From Adenophora triphylla var. japonica (Eukaryota > Streptophyta > Magnoliopsida > Asterales > Campanulaceae): 64,000 nucleotides of DNA. Under the pieces are notes generated by a model. The model did not search any database, was not told the DNA's origin, and saw only the letters and a program-made list of their open reading frames with translations. A program made the translations under genes and the position numbers. Every line of letters begins with the position of its first letter. Within the stretch, counting starts at the first letter, position 1. The stretch is taken from the NCBI GenBank assembly GCA_022495995.1, contig JAFEMH010004872.1, positions 1-64,000 of the forward strand, given 5' to 3'. Below are positions 31,672 through 43,966 of this stretch, in pieces.

Positions 31672-32598
31672 TGATTGCGCAGGAAAGCGTGTGGGCTCAG
31701 TTCTTTGTGTCCAGCAATGAATGAGCTAGCTATGGATCTGCACAGCACAAGAAACAAGGGTGAAACTGCGCCGGGGGTCTTCCGGCAAGCCCCTCCGGCG
31801 TGAGAGTAAGATGATGGACTGAAAAGTGGTGCAGGTAATATGATATGTGTATGGGTACGTGAATATGCAATAAAGCATTACCTTTGTCCATGTTGATACT
31901 CTCTTATTTATAGTAGGAATAATGGTGTTAGGGTTTTCACCAGAGCCGTTGGATTGGATGGTCTCCAACCGTTAGATCAGCTCTGTCTTCTAGGTGTACA
32001 CGTGTCACGCTGGGATTGGTCCGTCTATGTAAGGACACTGCAGCTTCTGACATCCGATAAGTAGTTTACCTTATAAAGGAAAGTCAACCTGCACGCCTTT
32101 TGTTGTTATTACTGGTTGCATGATTGCACGTGTAACAAGGCACTTTATGCAGTCGACATTATCCCAAATTAGCTAATTAACCAAGCTTGTTGAGGAAGCT
32201 TAATAGAGGAGACGACACAGGTTTGTATGTCCAGTTGGGTCGTCTCCTTGAGGTACGTCTCGACGAGAGAGGGTTAGTCGCTCAATGACGACGCTCACTC
32301 TGGGACGAGTGTCAGTTGGTGTAGAAGGAAGGCTCGTCGTTAGATGGACCTAGCTCATCGTCGACGATCTCTTCTTGGTGTGTCGACGGGCTAGAAGTTA
32401 GCCCTTCCATTAATGGTGTGATAGCTCGTCGTTTGGATGGGCTTGGTCGCTCAGTGGCGACGACTGCCAACCAATGTTGGACGGGCTATGGCCCAAGGCT
32501 TTGATCTGATTCTTTGTGGTTGGTCCTTTGATGGGCCTATTGGGCCCCCAGGCTCGTAGTAAACGTTGGGCTCGGCCCATCACAGATTATTCCGTTCA
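31672..32598 (-). repeat. 3' LTR of element 2 (927 bp)
   Basis: On the minus strand it starts TGAACGGAATAA and ends CTGCGCAATCA, giving TG...CA ends. The minus strand carries CTATAAATA at 31905-31913. GGAGACGAC at 32208 and GTCGTCTCC at 32239 form a hairpin. The PPT-like GTTGGGGGCCAC lies just outside on the element side (about 32599-32610). Confidence 0.92.
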
Positions 32599-33158
32599 GT
32601 GGCCCCCAACTCATGGTCGTCTTGACGGGCCAGGAGTTGTCATTTTCCCACCAAGGCAATCCGTACGACCGTCAATTTGAATTTTGAATTACGGTGACGT
32701 CAGCATAGGTGACATGGGCGGCTGAGATCTCTTCTTCAATCGCCACGTGTCCTCTGATGGGACAAGTGCCTCGGAAGTTGCAGAGGGTATTTAATGCCCC
32801 TACTCATTGTGCCGTTTGGTTCTCCCAGGAATAAACCGTTCATCTTCCCCCAATATAAAAACTTTCTTTCTTCATCATTTCAAACTTTCCAAACCCTTGA
32901 TTAGTGAGAGCAAAGTGAGAGAGGCGATTTCCGGCCACCGTAAGAAAGAATTCAGGCAACAAAGATCACCGTATCCGGCAACCGTAATCGTTCTGGCAAC
33001 TCCGTCTGTGAGGTATCTAGGTGTCTGGATAAGGGATTTCTTCGAACTTCCGCCGGAAAACTCATCGGAAAGAGCATCTCCCAACCCACTACCAGGTAAC
33101 ATCTTCATCTGTTCTTCATTTTCTGGGTTTTTTCATTGGGTTTGTAGAGGTTAGCCAA
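32599..33158. other. Spacer between the 3' LTR and the antisense gene of element 2
   Basis: It contains the polypurine tract next to the LTR and what should be the promoter and 5' UTR of the plus-strand gene starting at 33159. A possible leader frame at 32807-33154 has no known domain. AAACTTTCTTTCTTCATCATTTC-like pyrimidine-rich leader sequence is visible near 32856. Confidence 0.4.
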
Positions 33159-36114
33159 ATGGGACCAAGGACTATCAGTTTCGAGAGAGGCGTCAAGTTT
33201 GGCTTTGGGTTGAATCAAAGGGTTTATAAGTGTGCTAAGGGGATTTGGAGAGAGATTCCTTTATCTGAGTGTTCTTCAATCCTGGAGAAGTTTAACTTTG
33301 AGAATGAGCCCTTGGGGTCCCCAGAGGGAGAGATTCTAGGGGATTTTGAGGATGGTGACCCAAGGGTAACTCCCTTCCGGTCCATGAACGATCTGCCCGC
33401 CCATATTAGGACCCACTACTCTTTGTCCCGTCGTGATTCAACTAGGGCTTTGGTCGTAGGGGAATCTAGGTCGCCACTAGGTAGGTCGTTGCCTACGGAT
33501 GTTAGGACTGATTCCCCTCTTTTATCCCCTTGTTTTGTAGAGATGGATCACGACGGGCGTCCTGACCAGCCGGCCCCAGAAGCCAACGAGCCGAGCACAA
33601 GTGCAAGGGGCAAACAGGCAGCTTTATCCTATCACACGTTTGTACAAGTTGGATCAAACGACGATGAGTTTGGAGGTGGGGCAAGAGGAAAATGGGCCGT
33701 GCCTAAGATCGAGCTCAGGAAACAGGACGTCGGGAAACAGATGATCGACGCCCTACGAGGATCGTTTAGGGTTCAAGCTTCGACCTACAAGTTGGAGCAT
33801 CTCAGTTTGACGGAGTACGAGCCCCGTCGTCAATCCTTAGTGACCAGCAAGGAGAAGGTGGGCTTCTTCTATAAACACTTTGAGTTCGGCTGAGATTGCC
33901 TTTGGATCCTTTCATCAACGAGTTCTGGAGGACTCACTTTGTATGCCCATGGAACTTAGTGCCAACACCGTCGAGAATTTTGTGTGGCTTTGCCGTCGTC
34001 TGCGAGTTCCTTGGCTCACGAGCCTTGCAATAAAGTATTCCGTCGATTCTACGAACGGCTCGGAATACCTCGAAGGAAATCCACCGTGAGTGTATCTTCG
34101 ATTAAAAACGCGAGGAACTTTTTCTTGGATATCCCGAACAAGGTGTATGGTTGGGAGAACCATTTGATCACAGTGGAAAGTCGAGTAGGATGGCGGTTTC
34201 CTTTCCCGAGAGGGCAACGGGCCGATCGGTGATAGGCATATCTTTCAAGCTCCGTGGGCCGACGGCAGTGAAAGGAAAGATTGACAATTTGTTAGATCTT
34301 GGATGGGTCTCGTCAAAGACATAGAGGCCTCACAATGGAGATACATCAGGTGGCATGATGTCTAAGCCGTCCATGGGGCACGAACCTTTAGTGAAGATTG
34401 ATTTGGATGGCCGCTATCATTTGGGTCGTCCACCGGGAGTTTGTTTTTAAAGATAATTGTTTGAGCTGTGCGACGGCGCGGGCGAGTCGTCTTGAAGAAA
34501 GTTGTGAAAACCTTGAAATGAATGGGGGTTGGACTCCTGCTATCTTTTTAATTTTAACATTCTCTTGTCTCGTCGTGAATACAAACTAACCTCTTTTATT
34601 TGGTCGTTATGCAGTTCTTACCCAAGATGACGTGGATAAAATTGAAAAAAGGATAATGGATGGAGCCATCAGAGCTAGTGACAGGGGCACCAAAAAGAAG
34701 GAGAGGGCTGCGACCCGTGCCATACTCGATCGTCAAGAGAAGCAGACGACGAGGAATGAGCAACTCCCCAAAGACCCTGCTGGTGCTATCCCAATGATCG
34801 AAAGGGAGCCCGTCGTCGAAGGATTGAACACCGTAGGCCGTCAGGCCGTCGTTGATGCACCTGAGAGAGCAATAGGTATGGAGATTGATCCAAGTATGGA
34901 AACTGTTGGAGCTCAGATGGCCATTGCTGATGAGGCCGAGCGTATTGAAGTGGAGAGCACAGATTCAAACCCCGAGCTCCGTGAGGTCGACGCTCGTGCC
35001 TCCAAAAAGAGAAAAAGTCATCTCATCGACCCTCCTAGCCCGTCGGACCCGTCAACTCCAAGGGCCGATGCTCCAAGCTCGTCTACAGCGGTCTTGTCTA
35101 AGGCCAAGGCTAAAGAGATGGCGATCTCAATTGCCAAAGCTTCTCACATAACTGGGATCCCTTATCTGCAGAGAAACGGCAATGCGCTCTTGCTGGGGAC
35201 GGCTCTGACAAGGCGTGGACGGGATGTTGAGTTGACTCGTAGGATGAAGGAGGCCAACCTTACCCCCGAAACCTTTCATGCCCGTCTAGGGCTAATCCAG
35301 ACTGAGGTACTTCGAATTAAAGTTTGTCTTTCTTCGTCTTGTTCATACTTGTGCTAATAATTTAACTGTTGCAGCTATCGTCGATGATGGATGCCATGAC
35401 GTCGGGTTATAGGGAATGTCTTGATGCCGAGCTTCGGGGCAACGAGCAGCTGATGAAGGCCGTCGGCGATAAGGGGACGGCTGAGCAAAAGCTGAAGGAG
35501 GCGGAGACCAACGTTGGCGAGCTCACTCTGGCCCATGAGCTTTTGGTGAATGAAAAGGACAACCTTCAGAAGGAGATAGATGCCTTGAAGGAAGGGAAGG
35601 CCAAAGCTGAGGCTGACTCGAAGGTGCTCTCGGACGGTCTTCGCGTTTGTGAGCAGAAGCCCGAAAGTCGACGGCTCGGATTGAAGCGATGAAGACGAGC
35701 CGTGATCTTTGGCGGCCCCAAGCCGGGCGTGATGCCGTCGACGACTTCAAGAAGAGTTCTGAGTGCCTTCAACTGGTCACCAAGCATGCTAGTGGGTTCT
35801 TCAAAGATGGGGCTAAACACATGGCCAGGCGGCTTCTTCTGGACCCTGCAATAAAAGACCTTCTCTCCGTCCGAAAGTTGACCGACCTTTGCACGGAGGA
35901 GGCTCACGACGACGAAGCACGCTCAGTCCATCCCCTCGTCCCCTATACTGCCAATGATTTTCTCATCATAAGGGAGGATGACGCCAAAGCTGGAAAAGAC
36001 GAGTGGCCTATCCCTGCCGTCGTCCCGGGTAACTTCGACGCATATTACAAGTACTTCATTGAAGACGGCCCTGACCCCGATGCATCTCCTTCAGACGCCG
36101 GCGGTGCTCATTAG
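33159..36114 (+). pseudogene. Antisense gene of element 2 (gypsy-type transposon protein, coiled coil)
   Basis: This is a long gene opposite to gag-pol. The first segment, 33159-33893, is open for 244 codons. A 1-base shift at about 33893 leads into a frame reading LRLPLDPFINEFWRTHFVCP, which resembles PF04195 ('putative gypsy type transposon'). Further exons start after a CAG at about 34615 (34632-35306, rich in Arg, Glu and Ser/Pro) and after an intron at 35307-35374. The latter exon encodes a heptad-rich segment, LVNEKDNLQKEIDALKEGKA. Another 1-base shift at about 35660 leads to the final part, ending GGAH and a stop at 36114. The frameshifts make it a pseudogene in this copy. Function is unknown. 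It matches the antisense coiled-coil gene of element 3 in position. Confidence 0.65.
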
Positions 36115-36949
36115 TTTATTCCGTTGAAAAAATTGTAATCTCTTTAAACAATGTTTAGTTTGATTCGGTTGTCTTAAACAATGTTTCATTTTATTTGGTT
36201 GTGGTTCCAAACATTGTCTCCAAACAATTTTTCTCTTTTTGTAATATAGTCGGCCTGTTTCCTCTTTGTTTAGAGGGGGTCGTACGTACAATATTTGCTC
36301 TATGTTTAAGTTATTCAATGCCTTTGTGTTCTGTTAGTTAATCTGTGTTAACGTAGATAGCATGTGATAACTTGTTTTGAACGAGTAAGTTTGAGGACAA
36401 GCATGATTGGTCGTCGTTAGTGACGACCAGAACTTGGGTCGTCCTAATGTGGTCGACGCTTGTTCAAACTTGTATTTTCTCAACTTCTCAATGGCTCGTA
36501 GGAATAGTACGAAGGTTCATAGGTTTCTTGCACGTAGACAAGATTTTATGGACGAGTCGTCTTGTTCCGTTATAGCGTTCGACGAAGTCTGGCTTCGTCT
36601 AACCTTTATACTTGGCTAAAGTGAGTGCAAGTGTCGAAGTCTTTGCAACGACTGATTTTTATACTCGATCAAAGTAGTTGTAGGGGTCGAAGTCGGGCTT
36701 CAACCGCCTCGGGCTTGATTTGTAATGAACGAGGTTCGGCGAAGTGGTGAGTTTCCATTGATAATCTCTGATTAATAACAGCGTATTGATAACTCATTTA
36801 CTTCCTACGACCTGGGGATTTATAGGTTATCCCTTAGACTTCAAAAATTACAGACCTCAAAAACTTCTTACAAAATGACAATAAAAAGTTTAAACTAAGA
36901 ATCACCAAAGGGGTGCCTTGAGGGCGCTGAGTGTTTTCGACGACGACGA
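36115..36949. other. Intergenic spacer between converging genes of element 2
   Basis: No coding signal. It holds two near copies of AAACAATGTTT(A/C)(G/A)TTT at about 36146 and 36177, and several GTCGTC/GACGAC motifs like those in the LTR. It would contain the 3' ends of the antisense gene and of pol, which converge here. Confidence 0.5.
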
Positions 36950-38875
36950 TCAAAAGTAATACTTCATCAGATGATTGGCGTGCCATGGATGCTTGAGATG
37001 TTCCCCGTTGGGCTTAGACAGGCGGTAGGTTCCTTCTCTGACCACACTTGTGACGACGTATGGCCCTTCCCAATTGGGGGAGAGTTTGTTTTGGCGGGCT
37101 TTGAGTCCCGTCGCCTCGATCTTTCTGAGCACATGATCACCTACTTTAAAGAACCTTCTCTTCACCTTCTTGTCATGATAAGCCTTGGTTTTCTTTTTGT
37201 AATTCTCCATCCTTAATTGGGCATCCAATCTCCGCTCGTCTACGAGGTCCAGGTCAACTTGCCGGTTATGGATGTTCTTTTCGACGTCGTAGAGAGCAAC
37301 TCGGTCTGTTGGCAGCTGAAGCTCGGCGGGAGCCATGGCCTCTGAGCCATAGGCCAAAGCAAATGGAGTTTCCCCCGTTGGCCCCCGGGTGGTTGTGCGG
37401 ACAGCCCAGAGAGCTGAGGGTAGTCCGTCCAACCATCTTGTATCCTTTCCTTCCAGATTTTTACACAAAGCAGACAGGACGAGCTTGTTTGCAGCTTGGC
37501 TTGCCCGTTGCCTTGGGGATAGGCAGGCGACGACTTAGAGTGTTTGACCCCCATCTGTTCAACTCTTGCTCGAACTTTCTTGAAAATTGCGAGGCCATTA
37601 TGCGAAACGATCACCCTTGGGATTCCCAGCGACACCATATCGAATCATGGATGAAGCTTAGGGCGTTGTTTTCAGTGATTTTGTTCAAGGCCTTGGCCTC
37701 CACCCACTTTGAAAAATAGTCAACTGCTACGATTACATACTTGACTCCTCCCTTGGCCGGTGGAAAAGGCCCAATCAGGTCAACACCCCACATATCAAAT
37801 GGCGGCGGCCATGACGGGGTTTGCTCGGTCGTTGGTAGCTTGGGGAGGTCGGCGAAACGCCGCGGGTATCACACTTTTCACAAGCTGTTTGGCGTCTTCA
37901 CGGAGGTGGGGCCGATGGTATCCCATGGTAATGATCTTATCGGCCAACGTTCGGGCCCCGGGGTGGCCCCCGCATTCTCCTTGGTGTACCTCAAAAAGCA
38001 AGGCGAACGACCTTATACGGGTGGGCGCACTTCAATGATGGCACAGTAATGGATCGTCGGTAGAGCTCTCCTTCTACGACCGTAAATCTGGGGGACTTTC
38101 TCTTGATTTGCCTTGCCAAAACTTCGTCCGTCGGCAACTCATTCCGTTCAATGAAAACTTTCAACTCGTCTATCCAGCATCTTGGACCGTCGACGTTGCA
38201 CATGACCTTTACTCGATCGTAGGCTGGTTGTTCCAAGTAGGCTAGGTGATGGCCGTGCTCCTCCTGCAGGAGTTGGTCCGTAGCTAGCTTGGAGAGCGAG
38301 GTTGGCGTGCTCGTTGTTTTCTCGAGCTATCCTGTATGGCCCAAAATTCTAACCCTGGATCAACTCTCCGACCAACGAATGGTACTTAGCGGTGTGGAAT
38401 CGACGACTGATATTCTCCGCGCACTTGGTTCACTATCAGCGGGAATCACAAAATCTGCGATTTTGGTAGCTCCAAAACACTTGGCGTATTCGATGGCTGC
38501 TATGAGCGCTTCGTACTCCGCCTGATTGTTAGATGCTTGAAACTTGAACCTCAATACTTCTTCAAAAACTGTTCCACTTTCGGGCTCGACAAGAACGATC
38601 CCCGCCCCGCTCAGATTTCTAGTAGCTGACCCGTCTGAATAAATCTTCCAGCAACCTACGGGCAAAACCAACTCCTCTGGTTTGTCGTTGACTTCCTTGC
38701 CCTTGTCATTTTTTTGAGGCTGTCTTTGGTCGTCGGCAACACTGAATGATGTTTCGACCAGGAAGTCTGCTAATGATTGTGCCTGTAGGGTCTTTCTCGT
38801 CCTATACTCGATATCAAACTCAGTCAGCTCAATACTCCGAGTTGAGTAGACGACCGAGCTTTCGGGACGGTGCAA
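36950..38875 (-). pseudogene. Element 2: archaeal-type RNase H and integrase (broken)
   Basis: From 38875 downward on the minus strand: the RNase H linker (QSLADFLVE), the second RNase H (IYSDGSATRNLSGAGIVLVE, then NNQAEYEALIAAIEYAK) with a deletion after GATKIADFVI, then after a gap the H-C-type zinc region and IN core ([29 protein letters not shown]), SPAYPQGNGQAKL, TGETPFALAYGSEAM, and the C-terminal NWEGPYVVTSVV with a stop at 36950. At least four frame changes occur (near 38360, 37800, 37620 and 37470). Integrase inserts the cDNA; this copy cannot encode it intact. The second RNase H identifies the Tat group. Confidence 0.85.
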
Positions 38876-40656
38876 GATCTTGCGCGAGAGGGCATCCGTA
38901 TAAGCGATGATGGGGTGAGCGAGAGAAGTATGCTCGTAGCTTTCGTGCTGTAATTACGAGAGCGTAAGCGATCTTCTCCGCGTTAAAATAACGAGTTTCC
39001 ACATCCGATAGAGCCTTGCTGACATAGTAGACTGGCCTCTGTGTTCCACCCTCCTCCCTAACCAATACGGCGGCGACGGCCTTGTCACTCGCCGAGAGAT
39101 AAACGTAAAGGTCTTCCCCCGCTACGGGGCTTTGTAGGAGTGGTGGGGAGCCAAGATACTCTTTCAGCTGTTTAAACGACTGAGAACATTCATCCGTCCA
39201 TTTGAAGTCCTTTGCCCCTCGAAGAGCTTTAAAAAATGGAAGTGACCTCTCAGCAGACTTGGCAATAAAACGACCTAGGGCTGCTACTCGACCATTTAAA
39301 CGCTGAACCTCCTTGATGCTCGTAGGTTCGGCCATGTCTATCAAAGCCTTTATTTTCTCAGGATTGGCTTCGATTCCCCGCTGAGAGAGCATGAATCCTA
39401 GGAACTTTCCTGCTGCAACACCAAAGACGCATTTAGCTGGGTTGAGGACCATATCATTTGCTCGGAGGTTGGAGAAAGTTTGCTGTAGGTCGTCGACATG
39501 CTTTCTCTTTCTACTCTTGACGACCATGTCATCAACATACGCCTCTAAGTTGTCTCCGATCTGGTCTTTGAATACCTTGTTTATCATTCTTTGGTAAGTG
39601 GCACCGGCGTTCTTAAGCCCAAAAGGCATCTTCGTATAACGATGCGTTCCCCTGCCGCTGAAAAGCCGTCTTTGGGATATCTTCCTCGGCCATCTTGATT
39701 TGGTGATAGCCGGAGTAGGCATCAAGAAAGCTCAAAGTTGAATGGCCGGCCACAGAGTCGACGAGCTTGTCGATTCTTGGCAAGGGGTAACTGTCCTTGG
39801 GGCACGCCAGGTTTAGATCGGTAAAGTCAACACATAATCTCCACTTCCCATTTGGCTTTTTTACAAGAACCACATTGGCTAACCAAGTTGTGAACCCAGC
39901 GTTCACAATAATCCCAGCACTCAGTAATTTTTCAATCTCCTGCTTTATAGCAATCTCTTTTTCAGCTGAAAAAACTCGACACCTTTGCTCTTTGAATTTC
40001 ATGGTGGGGTTCACCCCAAGCTTATGAACTGCCACGTCCTCTCTAATTCCCTTCATGTCTTCCACTTTCCAGGCAAAAACGTCGAGGTTCTGTTTGAGTA
40101 GGGAGATTATCTCTTCCCTCTCCTCAGTGCTTAACTGAGACCCCAGTTTGATTTTCTGCTCTGGATAGCTAGGGTTAATGACCAGTTCAATTAGCTCGTC
40201 GGCTGGCTTCATCTCAGGGGCATCATCCCTAAAGTCCATGGATTCAATGACGATCTCTTTCATTTTCCTTCTTGCTTCAGGCGTCAGATCTGGTACTTCG
40301 TCGTCGATCAATTTATCCAGCTCGGCCCCCGATTCTTGGGCGACCAAAAGTTGTGGCTTTGCAGCTTGGTCATCCATGAATATTTCCTCATAGACCCCGG
40401 GGACGTCTATGCACTTGATCGTCGAGATGCCAGTATACGAGGTCGTCGTTTGCTTGACGGATTTAGAGAGCTTCACTGTGTGATCTGGATCGTCGATTTC
40501 AATGGTCCGTTTTGCCTTCAATACATGCTCTAGGAATGCAGGGCCGTCCCCAACACACATCCTACTCCGGCACGGGATGGAAATTTGACTCGTTGATGGG
40601 AAGCGGCGACGATCCCAGCGGCTTGACCCGGTTGACGAGGATTGCATGGTAGTCAC
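38829..40656 (-). pseudogene. Element 2: reverse transcriptase and RNase H
   Basis: The frame 40656-39613 carries the RT fingers and palm (WLANVVLVKKPNGKWRLCVD, LNLACPKDSYPLPRIDKLVD, FLDAYSGYHQIKMAEEDIP). A frameshift at about 39650 leads into 39725-38829, with KMPFGLKNAGATYQRM, the catalytic YVDDMVVKSRKRK at about 39530, and the RNase H block VYLSASDKAVAAVLVREEGG followed by RPVYYVSKALSDVETRY. A second frame change near 38870 joins the linker. Apart from these shifts the domains look complete, as expected of a young copy. Confidence 0.88.
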
Positions 40657-42962
40657 TGACGACGTCGATCACAATGAAAGTCACTGTTTTGATTGTTCTC
40701 AATGGGTGTTCTCCGATGTCGACTGGAAGGTCGATCTGGCCTTTTGCATCTACCCGGTGATTGGTGAATCCTTCTAGACGACCTAAGTAAGGACTTAGGC
40801 GGCTATCAGGTAGACCCATTCTCTGGTAGACGTTGTAAAACAAGATGTCTTTGGCCGCTCCTGTATCGATCAAAATTCTCCTTGATTCACAGTTATCGAT
40901 GAAACCAGGTATGACTAGAGTTTGTTGACGAGCTAATGGGTTGGCTGGAAGCTCGTAGGGAAAGAAACTTATTACGTCGTTTAGGGTTTCTGATTTTTGG
41001 GGGACATGTGGGGCCTTCTTCAGATGGTAGATGGCGCTCTTAATCTGATTCTTGCTTGTCTCTTCAGAGATTACTAACACCATCCTTGGATTCCTCTGTG
41101 GGGGGTCGTCGTTAGCAGCTCTAGCGTTGGCCGCCTGACGATCCTTCCTTACATATTCTCCAAGTCGCCCATCGTCGATCCATCTTTGAATGATCTTTTT
41201 CAAGCTGAAACATTCCTCGGTATCATGTCCTTTATCCCTGTGATATTCGCAATACTTGTTCATGTTTTTCTTTCCCTTCCCGTTGGGATTCATCTTTGGC
41301 GCCGGGCCGAAATCAACGTTGCTCAAAATTTCTGCTCTAGACACAGTGAGTGGAGTGTACGACTCCGGGACTTTTTCTGCTTTCAGCTTGTTTTTTCCCT
41401 TATCTCTGACCTTATCATTCCTAGATTTTGTCGCCTCAACCTCGTCGACGGCCTTTCCTTCCCTTTGAACCTTTCTTTCTTCAGCCTCGGCGACGGCGTA
41501 CGCCTTGGCATAGAGGTCTTTGCGGGACTTGGCCGGGTGGACTTGAAGCTCGTAGTCTAGAGTGGGGGAAATGACGCCGTGCCTGAAGCAATTTATGATT
41601 TCCCTGTCTGTTAGGTCTTCATCAATCTGATCTACCAGTTTCTTGAATCTCTTGAAGTAGCTCATCGAACTTTCAGTGGCTCCTTGGGATATATTGCTAA
41701 GGTCGTTGACAGTCTTACGACGCTCTCCTGCCGTAGCAAATCTTCCCAAAAACTTCTTTCTCATCTGCTTCCATGATTCGATACTCCCCTTGGGCAAGCT
41801 TCTAAACCACCTCAGAGCTGCGTCGACCAGTGTGCTCGTAAGAGCTTTGCACATGATGTCGTCGTGGCCTGAAGCTTTTGCCACTACGTACATTTGTGCC
41901 TCAAGGTGTTGTATGTGGTCGATGGCACTGGTGGAGCCGTCGTATGGTTTAAGTTTGGGTAGGTTAAAGCCCGGTTCTAGGGGTCCTGTTTCCAACATCC
42001 AGGGTGTAAGGGGATTCATAGTGCCACCGTCGTCATCAGAGTCGTCGTTGTCCGTTTTCTTTCTTTTGCTCGTCAGTTCTTCCACTTGGCGCCTCAGCCT
42101 CAAGAACTCTCTCATATCTACCCCTCCTGCTGGGACGGCGTGGGGAATCCTATCTTGACGGGGCCCCCGGGTAACGGTGTTAGATCGTTGCCTCACGGTG
42201 GGGGCGGGTCGTCGTGAGATGGATCGCTCCCTGTACCTAGGAGGGGGAGACGGCCTATAAGATCTTGACAGTTCTCGTTCATGACGAGGTGGGGTACGAG
42301 TTCTCTCTCTTTGGCTCTGCGCTTGTTCATTTCTTGATGACGGAGTCTGTAGACGACCGCGGACAATCTGATTCTGATTTGCTTCAGGATTCTCGACGGC
42401 TAGAGCTCTACGAAGCTCTGCTTCCCCAACTCGTCGTTGCTGTGACGGTGCTCCTTGGCTCCATCTCTCATTAATGTGATCCCTTAGGTCAAGCTGTGGT
42501 ACAACACGCTAATTCCCAGTGGCAGTCCCTTCACGATGACCAGCATTCTCTCTCTGCTTTCTTCTCCTCCTTCCTGACGAGATTGTTTGGTGGGATGCCT
42601 GGGGAGCTTGAGGAGCGGCCATATGAATGAGCTCGTCTTGGATTTGCAAAAATTCTTTGAGGGCGTTGGCTCTTTCGACGAGGAAAGCCGCTCTGTCGAG
42701 ATTAGGGTTAGAGGGACCTCCTGCATATCTTGCCGTTGTCTCCGGCCTCCTTTCCAGTGGAGGTCTCCTCTGGCGCTCAGCGGCGGAGCCTTTTCTCTCT
42801 TCTCCTGGCCGTTTGAAGGCCTGTATCGTCAACCATCCCCTGTGACCTGGTAACCCTTAAGTTAGGGTTCCTAGGTGGTGAGGGTGGCCTAGGATTTTCT
42901 TGCTGAGGTGGCACGCCCTCATCTGCTGTAGACTTGCCGGCCGTATGGCCATCGGACACCAT
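40562..42962 (-). pseudogene. Element 2: gag and aspartic protease
   Basis: Gag starts at about 42962 (MVSDGHTAGKS), changes frame near 42800, and is then open as a 544-codon frame from 42196 to 40562. That frame holds the retrotransposon gag domain (ALRWFRSLPKGSIESWKQMR, ESSMSYFKRFKKLVDQ), a zinc knuckle of the form C-x2-H-x4-H-x4-C (CEYHRDKGHDTEEC), and the protease with RRILIDTGAAKDILF. Gag forms the particle and protease matures it. The region 42500-42200 is open in parts but not contiguous with the start. Confidence 0.85.
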
Positions 42963-43007
42963 TTTTCAAATTCTTCTGGCTGTATTTCTTCTACTGGAGA
43001 TCACTAA

Positions 43008-43033
43008 CACGTTTCCCGGCAATGGAACCAATC
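43008..43033 (-). promoter_or_regulatory. Probable primer-binding site of element 2
   Basis: Directly next to the 5' LTR the minus strand reads TTGGTTCCATTGCCGGGAAA. This resembles the tRNA-Asp-type PBS (TGGCGCCGTTGCCGGGGA) common in plant Ty3/gypsy elements, with some mismatches. The position is right for a PBS. Confidence 0.55.
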
Positions 43034-43961
43034 TGATCGCGCAGGAAAGCGTGTGGGCTCAGTTCTTTGTGTCCAGCAATGAATGAGCTAGCTATGGATC
43101 TGCACAGCACAAGAAACAAGGGTGAAACTGCGCCGGGGGTCTTCCGGCAAGCCCCTCCGGCGTGAGAGTAAGATGATGGACTGAAAAGTGGTGCAGGTAA
43201 TATGATATGTGTATGGGTACGTGAATATGCAATAAAGCATTACCTTTGTCCATGTTGATACTCTCTTATTTATAGTAGGAATAATGGTGTTAGGGTTTTC
43301 ACCAGAGCCGTTGGATTGGATGGTCTCCAACCGTTAGATCAGCTCTGTCTTCTAGGTGTACACGTGTCACGCTGGGATTGGTCCGTCTATGTAAGGACAC
43401 TGCAGCTTCTGACATCCGATAAGTAGTTTACCTTATAAAGGAAAATCAACCTGCACGCCTTTTGTTGTTATTACTGGTTGCATGATTGCACGTGTAACAA
43501 GGCACTGTAGCAGGTCTGACATTATCCCAAATTAGCTAATTAACTAAGCTTGTTGAGGAAGCTTAATAGAGGAGACGACCTGGAGCTGTATGTCCAGTTG
43601 GGTCGTCTCCTTGAGGTACGTCTCGACGAGAGAGGGTTAGTCGCTCAATGACGACGCTCACTCTGGGACGAGTGTCAGTTGGTGTAGAAGGAAGGCTCGT
43701 CGTTAGATGGACCTAGCTCATCGTCGACGATCTCTTCTTGGTGTGTCGACGGGCTAGAAGTTAGCCCTTCCATTAATGGTGTGATAGCTCGTCGTTTGGA
43801 TGGGCTTGGTCGCTCAGTGGCGACGACTGCCAACCAATGTTGGACGGGCTATGGCCCAAGGCTTTGATCTGATCCTTTGTGGTTGGTCCTTTGATGGGCC
43901 TATTGGGCCCCCAGGCTCGTAGTAAACGTTGGGCTCGGCCCATCACAGATTATTCCGTTCA
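43034..43961 (-). repeat. 5' LTR of element 2 (928 bp)
   Basis: It is the upstream LTR in the element's own orientation. The minus strand carries a TATA box CTATAAATA at 43267-43275, which would place the RNA start near 43240. A perfect 10-bp inverted repeat, GGAGACGACC (43571-43580) and GGTCGTCTCC (43601-43610), encloses a loop that differs in all three LTR copies of this family in the window. Confidence 0.92.
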
Positions 43962-43966
43962 ATGTG

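Larger units (their letters stand above)
31672..43961 (-). mobile_element. Tat-lineage Ty3/gypsy retrotransposon (element 2), complete with TSD
   Basis: A 12.3-kb element flanked by ATGTG at 31667-31671 and 43962-43966. LTRs lie at 31672-32598 and 43034-43961. On the minus strand the order is 5' LTR, PBS, gag, protease, RT, RNase H, archaeal-type RNase H and integrase, then a plus-strand (antisense) gene, then the 3' LTR. The coding regions carry several frameshifts. The two LTRs differ at only about 15 of 927 positions, half of them in two clusters, which suggests a fairly young insertion. It lies within intron 1 of the MADS-box gene. Confidence 0.93.

Noticed and set aside
41186..42158. Long plus-strand open frames (124 and 160 codons) over the gag region of element 2
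   Set aside because: They mirror the minus-strand gag, whose domain and zinc knuckle are clear, and have no motifs of their own.
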